A stretch of DNA of 11,381 bases from Cryomorphaceae bacterium (GCA_003444795.1 DLWR01000207.1:1-11381); one strand, 5' to 3'. Shown: positions 1 to 7,321, numbered from the stretch's first letter. Numbers and translations: made by a program. The notes: generated by a model from the sequence alone, not told the origin.

Positions 1-48
1 ATGTGCAGCGAGGGGCACCTTGGAAGCGACGACCGTCCAGTTGGTCAT
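1..48 (-). CDS. N-terminal fragment of a small protein, possibly DUF2007-like
   Basis: Only the first 16 codons are inside the window; the gene runs off the left edge on the minus strand. The visible protein reads MTNWTVVASKVPLAAH. Its ATG overlaps the TGA of the upstream lipoprotein gene as ATGA, an arrangement typical of translational coupling, and the frame stays open to the edge. The pattern of a Trp near the start, a short beta-like stretch and then a helix start resembles DUF2007 'putative signal transducing' proteins, which are common in Bacteroidota. That family guess rests on 16 residues and is weak. The existence of a coding start here is better supported than the family name. Confidence 0.4.
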   Translation of the reverse strand, partial: MTNWTVVASKVPLAAH

Positions 49-188
49 GCGGGGACCTTGGCGCCCAGTGATACCTCCGTTTGGCTGAAGTGGGGGCAGT
101 TACATTTTTCGCGCGTGCCGCAGGAGCAGGCCGCAGCTAGGATAAATAGAAAGAGTCCAATTCGAACCCAAGAGATTTTTGTCCTCAT
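45..188 (-). CDS. Small lipoprotein (47 aa), hypothetical
   Basis: This is a short minus-strand gene of 47 residues. The N-terminus has basic residues (MRTKISWVR), then a hydrophobic core (IGLFLFILAAA, residues 10-20), and a lipobox LAAAC in which Cys21 would be the lipidated residue. The mature peptide would have only about 27 residues. It starts CSCGTREKCNC and contains C-N-C-P-H-F, so it has four cysteines within eleven residues (21, 23, 29, 31). The gene ends in ATGA overlapping the next minus-strand gene and diverges from the MlaE-type gene with 30 bases between the starts. Very small lipoproteins with a Cys-x-Cys-Pro motif occur in Bacteroidota, but I know of no function for them. The signal sequence is what makes this credible as a gene; a plus-strand open frame over the same bases has no such feature. 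Confidence 0.65.
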   Translation of the reverse strand: MRTKISWVRIGLFLFILAAACSCGTREKCNCPHFSQTEVSLGAKVPA

Positions 189-218
189 GTCGCCCCGAAT
201 TTAGCGTATTTTCGGAGC

Positions 219-965
219 ATGATTTACCGCTTCTTGGATGGCCTGGGTCGCTACTTCCTTTTCTTGGGGGAGGTTTTCCATAAACCTGAGCATTGGCGGG
301 AGTACGGCAAATCCTTTTTCAAGGAAATCGAACTGCTTGGATTCTCGTCCATTGCCTTGGTGGCCTTCATTTCGGTCTTTATGGGAGCCGTTTTGACCAT
401 TCAAACGGCCATTAACCTAGGTGATCCCTTCGTGTCCGATAGCTACATCGCCATTGCTGTGCGGGAGGGTATTATTTTGGAGTTTGCCCCAACTATTGTC
501 AGTTTAATCCTGGCCGGTAAGGTGGGCTCAAATATTGCCTCCACATTGGGCACCATGCGCGTGACGGAACAAATGGACGCCCTGCGCGTCATGGGCATTA
601 ACCCCGCATCTTACTTAGTCTTGCCCAAGATCTTTGCCTGCTTGCTCTTCAATCCTATCCTCATCATTTTTTCCATGGCGCTTGGCCTCATTGGCGGCTA
701 TTATGCAGGGGATTTGCTGGGTTTGGTGAATACGGAAATCTATCTAACGGGCTACTTCGACGAATTTGAGCCCTTCTTCGTAGTGTACAGCTTGACGAAA
801 ACCTTTGTATTTGCCTTCATCATTGCCACCGTGAGCAGCTTCTTTGGCTACAACGTGGAAGGGGGCGCTGTGGAGGTAGGGAAGGCCTCGACTAAATCCG
901 TGGTAACGATGTCCTTCAGCATCATTTTGTTCAACTACATCTTAACGGATCTCCTACTTCAATGA
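219..965 (+). CDS. mlaE: MlaE/YrbE-type ABC transporter permease
   Basis: This is an inner-membrane permease of the MlaE family (248 residues, normal length is about 250-260). In the Mla-type systems it forms a homodimer that moves phospholipid or other lipid between inner membrane and periplasm with an MlaF-type ATPase. An amphipathic N-terminal helix (about 1-35) precedes hydrophobic segments at roughly 42-65, 85-108, 132-163, 186-210 and 228-247. The family hallmark coupling loop G-T-M-R-V-T-E-Q-M-D-A-L lies at 111-122 (E117, Q118, D120, A121, L122). A second conserved stretch, G-x-x-V-E-G-G-A-V-E-V-G, spans about 210-221. The stop codon overlaps the start of the ATPase gene by four bases (ATGA), so the two are an operon. 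No MCE-domain (MlaD) gene is visible here, so the substrate cannot be deduced. The start is the first ATG of the frame; there is no Shine-Dalgarno match, as is usual in Bacteroidota. Confidence 0.93.
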   Translation: MIYRFLDGLGRYFLFLGEVFHKPEHWREYGKSFFKEIELLGFSSIALVAFISVFMGAVLTIQTAINLGDPFVSDSYIAIAVREGIILEFAPTIVSLILAGKVGSNIASTLGTMRVTEQMDALRVMGINPASYLVLPKIFACLLFNPILIIFSMALGLIGGYYAGDLLGLVNTEIYLTGYFDEFEPFFVVYSLTKTFVFAFIIATVSSFFGYNVEGGAVEVGKASTKSVVTMSFSIILFNYILTDLLLQ

Positions 966-1726
966 TACGCGTCGAAGGTTTGAACAAATCATTCGGGGAG
1001 CAGCATGTGCTTCGCGGCATTGACGTAGACTTCTATGAGGGGCAGTGCAATTTGATTATAGGCCTTTCGGGGTCAGGTAAAACGGTCTTCCTAAAGTCCG
1101 TCCTGGGTCTGCATCAAACGGACGAGGGAAGCATTTCTTTTGACGGCCGGGTTCTAGGTGAAATGTCCAAAAAGGAGGCCAAAGCCCTTCGTCAAGAAAT
1201 GGGCATGGTTTTCCAAGGTTCGGCCCTCTTCAACTCAATGACGATTGAAGAAAATGTGCGCATGCCCTTGGACTTCTTTTCGACAATGACACCCGAGGAG
1301 AAGCTAGAACGGGTCCGATTCTGCTTGGACCGTGTCCGCATTGCCCCGGAGGCCTTCAGCAAGACCCCCGCGGAACTGTCTGGCGGAATGCAAAAGCGCG
1401 TGGCCATTGCCCGTGCAATCGTGCTGAACCCCAAGTACCTCTTTTGCGACGAGCCTAATTCGGGCCTAGATCCCGAAACCGCCATCGTCATCGACCAGCT
1501 TATTCATGAAATCACCCATGAGTTCGGGATGACGACGGTAATCAATACCCACGACATGAACTCGGTCCTGGAGATTGGCGATCATGTCATCTTGCTAGAT
1601 AAAGGACGAAAAGCCTGGGAAGGCACCATGGACCAGGTGCTCCAGTCGGACGATTCCGCGGTGGTCGACTATGTGTTCCGTAGTAACCTCTTCAAAAAGG
1701 TACGCGCCGCCCTCAAAAAAGGCTAA
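962..1726 (+). CDS. mlaF: MlaF-type ABC transporter ATP-binding protein
   Basis: This is the cytoplasmic ATPase partner of the preceding permease (254 residues). All ABC motifs are intact. They are Walker A GLSGSGKT (34-41), Q-loop Gln85 in MVFQGSALF, signature LSGGMQKR (139-146), Walker B and catalytic Glu in YLFCDEPNSGLDP (159-171, Glu164), and the switch His197 in INTHDM. The sequence GSALFNSMTIEENV after the Q-loop and the signature LSGGMQKR are typical of the MlaF/Ttg2A branch rather than of drug or metal exporters. Translation is probably coupled to the permease through the ATGA overlap. The 3' end runs to within nine bases of the convergent kmo stop codon, and its last codons double as part of the kmo terminator. 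ABC ATPase of a lipid-type importer/exporter is certain; the cargo is not known. Confidence 0.93.
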   Translation: MIRVEGLNKSFGEQHVLRGIDVDFYEGQCNLIIGLSGSGKTVFLKSVLGLHQTDEGSISFDGRVLGEMSKKEAKALRQEMGMVFQGSALFNSMTIEENVRMPLDFFSTMTPEEKLERVRFCLDRVRIAPEAFSKTPAELSGGMQKRVAIARAIVLNPKYLFCDEPNSGLDPETAIVIDQLIHEITHEFGMTTVINTHDMNSVLEIGDHVILLDKGRKAWEGTMDQVLQSDDSAVVDYVFRSNLFKKVRAALKKG

Positions 1727-1741
1727 ATGCCCTATCTAGCC
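1715..1741 (-). terminator. Probable intrinsic terminator of the kynU-kmo operon
   Basis: Read on the minus strand, GGCTA, a 12-base loop and TAGCC form a five-pair stem (six with a G-T wobble), followed at once by six T residues (the A-run at 1715-1720). The kmo stop codon TAG sits inside the first arm, and the T-tract is the antisense of the last Lys codons of mlaF. The stem is short, so efficiency is uncertain. Confidence 0.45.
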
Positions 1742-3067
1742 GAGTTGGGCTAGGATGGCCTCCATCACTTCATCGCTGTTCCACGTGGCCTCTATGTCAG
1801 GCCGAGCCATAATGGTTTGCATAATGGCCTCCTGCCGTTTGCCGGCAGCCAATGCCTCCGCATAGGGGATATGCGAGAAGGTGACCTGCGAATAGAGCGG
1901 CATCCAACGGCCGGGATACTTTGCACTAAAGGCGGCTTCAATTTTCTTCTGTAGGAGGAATTCGGGCTGAGCCGTCAGGTCGCGCATCTCGACAAAGTTG
2001 CGCATGGCCAATTCCGCAATGGCATCTGCGTGGGGCTTGCGTTCATCCGAGAAGGCCGGAAAGGCCGTTTCAAAGTTGCCGTTGTGCGCCTCGAGCAGCG
2101 CATCAAAAATTCGGCAATCCTCAAATCCGGAATTCATGCCTTGGCCATAGAAAGGCACAATGGCATGGGAGGCGTCCCCAAATAGGACCGTTTTTCCCCC
2201 GACATTCCAGGGCGAACAGCGAATAATAACCAGGCTAGCGACGGGATTTTTGGCCCATTGATCCTGAAAATCTGGCATCAAGGCCAGTGCATCTGCAAAG
2301 ACTTCTTGGAAAAATTTTTCAGCTTCCTCAGGCGTTTGCAAAGCGTCAAAACTGGTCGGTCCTTCCATGGGGAAGAAGAGGGTGCACGTAAAACTTCCAT
2401 CGGGGTTGGGAAGTCCAATCAGCATGTGCTTGCCGCGGGGCCAAATGTGCAAGGCTTCGCGTTCGATCTGGTGGCTTCCATTTTGCCCCGGCGGAATGTG
2501 CAATTCCTTGTAGCCGTGCTCAATGTATTCTTGCTGATAGTTGAAGCGGTCGCGGCGCTGAAATTGCGCACGCACCTTGGAAAAAGCACCGTCGGTGGCA
2601 AAGACCGCAGTACCGGTGGAGGTAATCGTCTCGCCGTCTGCCGAAAAGGTGGCCGTTCCAGCCTCCACGTCGGCATCCACACAGGCGTGGCCAAAGTGGA
2701 CACGGACCTCGGGGTGGCTTTCCGCAGCTTCCACCAACAGGCGATTGAGGCCACCTCTTGATACGGAATAAATGGCTTGATTTTCCTTCCCATAAGGTTG
2801 GAAACTCAAGTTGCCGGCTACGTCGTGCATAACGCGGCGGTACATAGGAATGGCTTCTTTCCGAACGGCCTCTGCCATGCCTACTTGCTCCAAAGCTGCC
2901 CAACCGCGATCGCTCAAGGCCAGGTTGATGGACCGACCTTCTGCACGGCCGGATTTCCGCGGGTCGGGACGGCGTTCATAGACATCTACGGAGTAGCCGC
3001 GTTTGGCCAAATACAAGGACCAGAGGGAACCGACCAAGCCGGCGCCGACGACGGTGACGTTTTTCAT
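1736..3067 (-). CDS. kmo: Kynurenine 3-monooxygenase
   Basis: This FAD- and NADPH-dependent hydroxylase converts L-kynurenine to 3-hydroxy-L-kynurenine (443 residues, close to bacterial KMOs). The FAD dinucleotide-binding motif is GAGLVG (8-13) after a beta strand, with the acidic end of the fold at V-Y-E-R-R (29-33). The second FAD motif is GDASH (297-301) followed by PFYGQGMNSGFED (305-317), a strong KMO signature, as is GYKEL (185-189). Aligning from memory to human KMO, the kynurenine-carboxylate ligands Arg85, Tyr99, Asn363 and Tyr398 correspond by spacing to Arg78, Tyr92, Asn357 and Tyr392 here. The ATG overlaps the kynU stop codon by four bases, so kynU is translated first and kmo second from one transcript. 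The C-terminal region after about 380 has no long hydrophobic anchor, unlike the mitochondrial enzyme. Confidence 0.96.
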   Translation of the reverse strand: MKNVTVVGAGLVGSLWSLYLAKRGYSVDVYERRPDPRKSGRAEGRSINLALSDRGWAALEQVGMAEAVRKEAIPMYRRVMHDVAGNLSFQPYGKENQAIYSVSRGGLNRLLVEAAESHPEVRVHFGHACVDADVEAGTATFSADGETITSTGTAVFATDGAFSKVRAQFQRRDRFNYQQEYIEHGYKELHIPPGQNGSHQIEREALHIWPRGKHMLIGLPNPDGSFTCTLFFPMEGPTSFDALQTPEEAEKFFQEVFADALALMPDFQDQWAKNPVASLVIIRCSPWNVGGKTVLFGDASHAIVPFYGQGMNSGFEDCRIFDALLEAHNGNFETAFPAFSDERKPHADAIAELAMRNFVEMRDLTAQPEFLLQKKIEAAFSAKYPGRWMPLYSQVTFSHIPYAEALAAGKRQEAIMQTIMARPDIEATWNSDEVMEAILAQLG

Positions 3068-4332
3068 GCGGTCAAGGATTGACGCAGGATCTGCTCCAGC
3101 CGAGCAAGATCGCTATAGGAATTGTAGAAGGGGATGAAGGACATTCGAATGGTGCCGGGCTCACGCCAATCGGCGACTACTCCTTGCTCCACCAAAGACT
3201 CAAAGAAGCGCCGGTCGCGCTGCGCAAATTTCACCGACACTTGACAGCCTCGCTGCGCATCATCGCGGGGTGTGAGGATCTCCAAGGGTTCATGGAGTTC
3301 TTCCGCGATGGCATCGAGCATCGCCATGCATCGACCGGCGAGATCGAGGCCTTTGACGCGATGTGCGTTGAGGTCCATTTGATCGAATAGCGCCAAGGAG
3401 GCTTTTTGCGCCGCCATGCTGAGGACGGGAGCATTGCTCACCTGCCAGGCCTCCGCGGAAGCTATGGGTTCGAAGGTTGGCCCCATCTTAAAACGGCTTT
3501 CCTTGTTATGTCCCCACCAGCCGGCCAAACGATGCACCTCTGCACCGTGGTGGCGCTCATGCACATACAAGCCCGCCGTACTTCCGGGACCTGAATTCAA
3601 ATACTTGTAGGAACACCAAGCTGCGAAGTCCACACCCCAATCATGCAGTTTCAAGGGAACATTGCCCATAGCATGCGCCAAGTCCCAGCCAACCAGGATG
3701 CCTTTGGCGCGGGCGGTTGCGGTGATGCGCGCCATGTCGTAGACGCGGCCTGTGAAATAGTTAACGCCACCAACCAGCAGGGTGCAAACGCGATGGCCGT
3801 GGCGTTCGATGGCCGCTAACAGGTCCTCATCCGAGGGTACTCCATCGCTCGCAGTTCCATGCACTTCGATGAGTTCGGCTTCTCCATAGCCATGCTGCTG
3901 CAGCTGGGAAACCAGGGCGTAGCGATCACTGGGAAAGGCCTTGGCTTCTGCCAAAATACAGGGGCGGTCGGCGGTGGGTCGGTAAAAAGAGGCCATCGCA
4001 AAGTGCAGGTTGGCCGTAAGACTTCCCATGGCGACGACTTCGGAGGGCAACGCCCCGGCTAAACGCGCTAAAGAAGGGGTGAGAAATTCATGGTAGGGCA
4101 TCCACGGATTTGTCGCGTGAAAATGCCCCTCGACGCCGAGGTTTTTCCAGTCCTCCAATTCTTGCTGAATGGCTGCGGCTGTCCCTTTCGGCTGTAAGCC
4201 TAAGGAGTTGCCAGTCAAATAGATAACTTCCTGATTGTTCCAAATGGGAAGGTGGAATTCGGCCCGAAAATGCCCCAGTGCATCCTGGGCATCTAAACGG
4301 CGGGCATCGTCAATATGGAAAAAGGCGTTCAT
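3064..4332 (-). CDS. kynU: Kynureninase
   Basis: This PLP enzyme cleaves kynurenine or 3-hydroxykynurenine to anthranilate or 3-hydroxyanthranilate plus alanine (422 residues). I chose the ATG at 4332 (MNAFFHIDDA). A longer open frame starting at 4434 would add 34 residues with no family resemblance and would run into gcvP. The PLP Lys is Lys243 in C-S-Y-K-Y-L-N-S-G-P-G. Compared from memory with human KYNU, spacing matches Leu105-Thr106 (phosphate), Phe133 and Asp136 (ring), Asp217 and His220 in WDLAHAMGN, Tyr242 and Trp272. The substrate-pocket residues His70, Ser299 and Asn300 match human His102, Ser332 and Asn333, which favour 3-hydroxykynurenine. It is the first gene of the kynU-kmo operon and is divergent from gcvP. 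Together the pair makes 3-hydroxyanthranilate, the precursor of quinolinate and NAD or a catabolic intermediate. No dioxygenase gene is in view. Confidence 0.96.
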   Translation of the reverse strand: MNAFFHIDDARRLDAQDALGHFRAEFHLPIWNNQEVIYLTGNSLGLQPKGTAAAIQQELEDWKNLGVEGHFHATNPWMPYHEFLTPSLARLAGALPSEVVAMGSLTANLHFAMASFYRPTADRPCILAEAKAFPSDRYALVSQLQQHGYGEAELIEVHGTASDGVPSDEDLLAAIERHGHRVCTLLVGGVNYFTGRVYDMARITATARAKGILVGWDLAHAMGNVPLKLHDWGVDFAAWCSYKYLNSGPGSTAGLYVHERHHGAEVHRLAGWWGHNKESRFKMGPTFEPIASAEAWQVSNAPVLSMAAQKASLALFDQMDLNAHRVKGLDLAGRCMAMLDAIAEELHEPLEILTPRDDAQRGCQVSVKFAQRDRRFFESLVEQGVVADWREPGTIRMSFIPFYNSYSDLARLEQILRQSLTA

Positions 4333-4372
4333 AAACCGAAACTTCAGGGCGCAAGGTAGGTTATATGGGAAG

Positions 4373-4380
4373 TAATTTTG
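4373..4380 (+). promoter_or_regulatory. Bacteroidota -7 element upstream of gcvP
   Basis: TAATTTTG matches the Bacteroidota consensus TAnnTTTG exactly and lies 27 bases before the gcvP ATG. This would place the transcription start near 4385 and give a leader of about 20 bases. It falls in the 75-base gap between divergent kynU and gcvP. I see no convincing -33 TTTG at the usual 19-21 base spacing, so this is a candidate, not a firm call. The same bases include an in-frame TTG that should not be taken as the gcvP start. Confidence 0.45.
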
Positions 4381-4407
4381 TGCTCTCAAACTAGACATCC
4401 CTTTGCT

Positions 4408-7263
4408 ATGATGGCAGATTTTGCCGGCCGCCACATCGGTCCCCAGCCCAAAGACTTAGCTCACATGCTTGACGCGGTGGGTGTTGCCTCCCTAGACGAA
4501 TTAGTCGCTCAGACCGTTCCTGCGTCCATCCAAAATGAGCACCTGCTCGACGTTGCACCCGCCATGTCGGAAAGTGATTATTTGCGCCATGCCTATGCGC
4601 TGGGCCAAAAGAACAAGCTTTTCGCCACCTACATTGGCCAAGGCTACCATCCCGTCGCATTGCCAGCGGTCATCCAACGCAATATTTTGGAGAATCCAGG
4701 CTGGTATACTGCTTACACGCCGTACCAAGCCGAAATTGCTCAAGGCCGTCTGGAAGCCCTTTTGAACTACCAAACCATGGTCATCGATTTGACCGGTATG
4801 GAAATCGCCAACGCCTCCCTCTTGGACGAAGCCACTGCGGCCGCAGAGGCTATGAGCCTCTTGATGGCTGCACGCAGCCGCGAGCAGCAGAAGCGCGAGG
4901 CAAATAAATTCTTTGTGGATCGCAATGTGTTTGCCCAAACACAAGCCTTGCTGGAAACCCGTGCCGTACCCATGGACATTGAGTTGGTGGTGGACGACGC
5001 TGAAAACTTCCAGCCTTCTGGCGAGTTCTTTGGCGCCATCCTTCAGTACCCCAATGCCGTAGGTCAAATTGAAGATCTCCGCAGTTTCGTTTCCGCATGT
5101 CATGCGCAGGAAGTCCGTGTCGCGGTTGCTGCTGACTTGCTTTCATTGACCTTACTTGCGGAGCCCGGCAGCTGGGGCGCTGATGTGGTGTTGGGAAGCA
5201 CCCAGCGCTTTGGCATCCCTATGGGTTTTGGTGGTCCGCACGCGGCGTATTTTGCTTCGAAGGAGGAATACAAGCGCTTCATGCCCGGCCGCATCATCGG
5301 TCGCACCATTGATACCGATGGGGCCCCTGCCTTGCGCATGGCCTTGCAGACCCGCGAACAGCACATCAAGCGCGACCGCGCTACCTCGAACATCTGTACC
5401 TCTCAAGTGCTTTTGGCTGTGATGGCCGGTATGTATGGGGTCTACCACGGTCCGGATGGCCTCAAGCGCATTGCGACCTCTATTCACCAAAAAGCTACAG
5501 GTTTAGCAGCTGCCTTGAAGGCGCTCGGGTACTCCCAGCTCAACAGTCACTACTTCGATACCCTGCACCTGGATGCGGACGATGCGCTCAAAGCGGCCGT
5601 GAAGCAACTAACGGTAGCCGCGGGCATCAATGTGGGATACAGTGCAAATGGCGTATTGATCTCTGCGAATGAGGTGATGAACGCCACGGATGCGCAAGCT
5701 TTGGTGGATGCGTTGGCGGCGGCGAAGGGCGTGGCTACCGTGGCTTTTGCGATGGGCGATACGCAGCTTCCTGCTGGTCTAGTTCGTAGCAGCGACTTTT
5801 TGACGCACCCCATTTTCTCGTCATGCCGCTCTGAAACGGAAATGATGCGCTATATCAAGAAATTGGAGCGTCGTGATATTGCCCTTAATCATTCGATGAT
5901 TCCATTGGGCTCCTGCACGATGAAGTTGAACGCGGCTTCCGAAATGCTTCCCTTGAGCTGGCCATCCTTTGGCAATATTCACCCCTTTGCCCCTTTGAAC
6001 CAGGCGGAAGGCTACATGGAAGTCATCACTTCTTTGGAGCGCGACTTGGCGGTAGTAACTGGCTTTGATGCCACCACCTTGCAGCCTAACTCTGGAGCAC
6101 AAGGCGAATACAGCGGTTTGCTCGTCATTCGGGCCTATCACCATGCCAACGGCGATTACCAACGCAAAACAGCCTTGATTCCCTCCTCGGCACATGGAAC
6201 TAATCCCGCCTCAGCGGTTATGGCGGGCATGGATGTCGTTGTGGTGGGCTGTGATGAAAAAGGCAACATCGATTTGAACGACTTGCGCGAGAAGGCCGAA
6301 AAATATTCCGACACGCTGAGCTGTTTGATGATCACTTATCCTTCGACCCACGGTGTTTATGAAGAAGGCGTGCGCGAAGCGACCTCCATCATTCACGCTC
6401 ATGGTGGTCAAGTGTACATGGATGGCGCTAACATGAATGCGCAAGTGGGATTGACCTCACCAGGTAACATCGGGGCAGACGTTTGCCACTTGAACCTTCA
6501 CAAAACCTTCGCTATCCCTCACGGCGGTGGCGGTCCTGGGGTAGGTCCGATCTGTGTGAAGGCCCATTTGGCGCCGTTCTTGCCTACGCATCCCACGCAT
6601 TCGGTAGGAGGAGCCCAAGCCATTGGTCCTGTTTCAGCGGCTCCTTATGGTTCGGCCTTGGTATTATTGATTAGCTATGGCTACATCAAAATGCTTGGCG
6701 CCAAGGGTTTGGTGAACAGCACCAAATACGCCATCTTAAATGCCAACTACATTAAGAGCCGTTTGGAAGGAGCCTATCCAGTCTTGTACTCGGGCGAAAA
6801 TGGTCGTTGTGCGCACGAAATGATCTTGGACTGCCGTCCGTTTAAGCGCGATGCATCCGTGGAAGTCACCGACATTGCCAAGCGCCTCATGGACTTTGGC
6901 TACCACGCGCCTACGGTAAGCTTCCCAGTGGCGGGTACCGTCATGGTGGAGCCCACAGAGTCTGAATCACTGGCCGAACTCGACCGTTTCTGCGACGCGA
7001 TGCTGGCCATTAAGGCGGAAATAGACCAAATTGCAGCGGGTACGCTTCCCAAAGAAAGTAACCCCTTGAAGAACGCTCCTCATACGTTGGCCATGGTAGC
7101 TAGTGACACTTGGGATTTGCCCTACTCGCGCCAGGTGGCCGCCTTCCCATTCGCGGAATTGGCGGAAAACAAATTCTGGCCTGCAGTGCGTAGGGCAGAT
7201 GACGCTTACGGGGATAGAAACCTCGTTTGCACATGCGCGCCTATCGAAGCCTATACGGCATAA
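4408..7263 (+). CDS. gcvP: Glycine dehydrogenase (decarboxylating), P-protein
   Basis: P-protein of the glycine cleavage system. It uses PLP to decarboxylate glycine and passes the aminomethyl group to the lipoyl arm of GcvH. This is the single-chain form (951 residues) with the N- and C-terminal homologous halves fused, as in Escherichia coli, rather than split gcvPA/gcvPB. The N-terminus reads FAGRHIGP, typical of the family. The C-terminal half has PLGSCTMKLN (499-508), SSAHGTNPA (593-601) and the PLP Lys699 in HLNLHKTFAIPHGGGGPG. Two adjacent ATGs (4408 and 4411) are possible starts; 4408 is given, and 4411 shortens the protein by one residue. An in-frame TTG at 4378 lies inside a promoter-like element and is unlikely. 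No gcvT or gcvH is adjacent, so the glycine cleavage genes are dispersed here. It is divergent from kynU, with no terminator visible at its 3' end. Confidence 0.97.
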   Translation: MMADFAGRHIGPQPKDLAHMLDAVGVASLDELVAQTVPASIQNEHLLDVAPAMSESDYLRHAYALGQKNKLFATYIGQGYHPVALPAVIQRNILENPGWYTAYTPYQAEIAQGRLEALLNYQTMVIDLTGMEIANASLLDEATAAAEAMSLLMAARSREQQKREANKFFVDRNVFAQTQALLETRAVPMDIELVVDDAENFQPSGEFFGAILQYPNAVGQIEDLRSFVSACHAQEVRVAVAADLLSLTLLAEPGSWGADVVLGSTQRFGIPMGFGGPHAAYFASKEEYKRFMPGRIIGRTIDTDGAPALRMALQTREQHIKRDRATSNICTSQVLLAVMAGMYGVYHGPDGLKRIATSIHQKATGLAAALKALGYSQLNSHYFDTLHLDADDALKAAVKQLTVAAGINVGYSANGVLISANEVMNATDAQALVDALAAAKGVATVAFAMGDTQLPAGLVRSSDFLTHPIFSSCRSETEMMRYIKKLERRDIALNHSMIPLGSCTMKLNAASEMLPLSWPSFGNIHPFAPLNQAEGYMEVITSLERDLAVVTGFDATTLQPNSGAQGEYSGLLVIRAYHHANGDYQRKTALIPSSAHGTNPASAVMAGMDVVVVGCDEKGNIDLNDLREKAEKYSDTLSCLMITYPSTHGVYEEGVREATSIIHAHGGQVYMDGANMNAQVGLTSPGNIGADVCHLNLHKTFAIPHGGGGPGVGPICVKAHLAPFLPTHPTHSVGGAQAIGPVSAAPYGSALVLLISYGYIKMLGAKGLVNSTKYAILNANYIKSRLEGAYPVLYSGENGRCAHEMILDCRPFKRDASVEVTDIAKRLMDFGYHAPTVSFPVAGTVMVEPTESESLAELDRFCDAMLAIKAEIDQIAAGTLPKESNPLKNAPHTLAMVASDTWDLPYSRQVAAFPFAELAENKFWPAVRRADDAYGDRNLVCTCAPIEAYTA

Positions 7264-7284
7264 CGATTTTCTCCGATTCTATCG

Positions 7285-7292
7285 TAATATTG
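7285..7292 (+). promoter_or_regulatory. Weak -7-like element before the secreted protein gene
   Basis: TAATATTG differs from TAnnTTTG at one position and sits 29 bases before the ATG at 7322, in the 58-base gap after gcvP. There is no recognisable -33 element. It is listed because the gcvP and secreted-protein genes are functionally unrelated and the latter probably has its own promoter, but readthrough from gcvP is equally possible. Confidence 0.22.
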
Positions 7293-7321
7293 GAACCTCT
7301 CAACAACAATCATCCTTTAGC

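Noticed and set aside
1..204. Plus-strand 67-residue open frame at the left edge
   Set aside because: It has no family resemblance or signal, and it covers the minus-strand lipoprotein, which has a full lipobox and a coupled downstream gene.
2258..2761. Plus-strand 167-residue open frame
   Set aside because: It is antisense to the conserved core of kmo and shows no domain of its own.
4378..4407. Upstream extension of gcvP from a TTG codon
   Set aside because: The added residues do not look like the P-protein N-terminus, and the TTG lies inside an exact -7 promoter element; ATG 4408 or 4411 fits the family start.
4333..4434. Longer kynureninase start 34 codons upstream
   Set aside because: The extension has no family similarity and would overlap the start of gcvP; MNAFFHIDDA at 4332 is a normal start.
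4501..5103. Minus-strand 200-residue open frame
   Set aside because: It is fully inside gcvP on the opposite strand and has no recognisable motif; it is a composition shadow.
7103..7321. Upstream extension of the secreted protein gene inside gcvP
   Set aside because: The signal peptide begins exactly at ATG 7322; the upstream residues are an alternative frame of gcvP.
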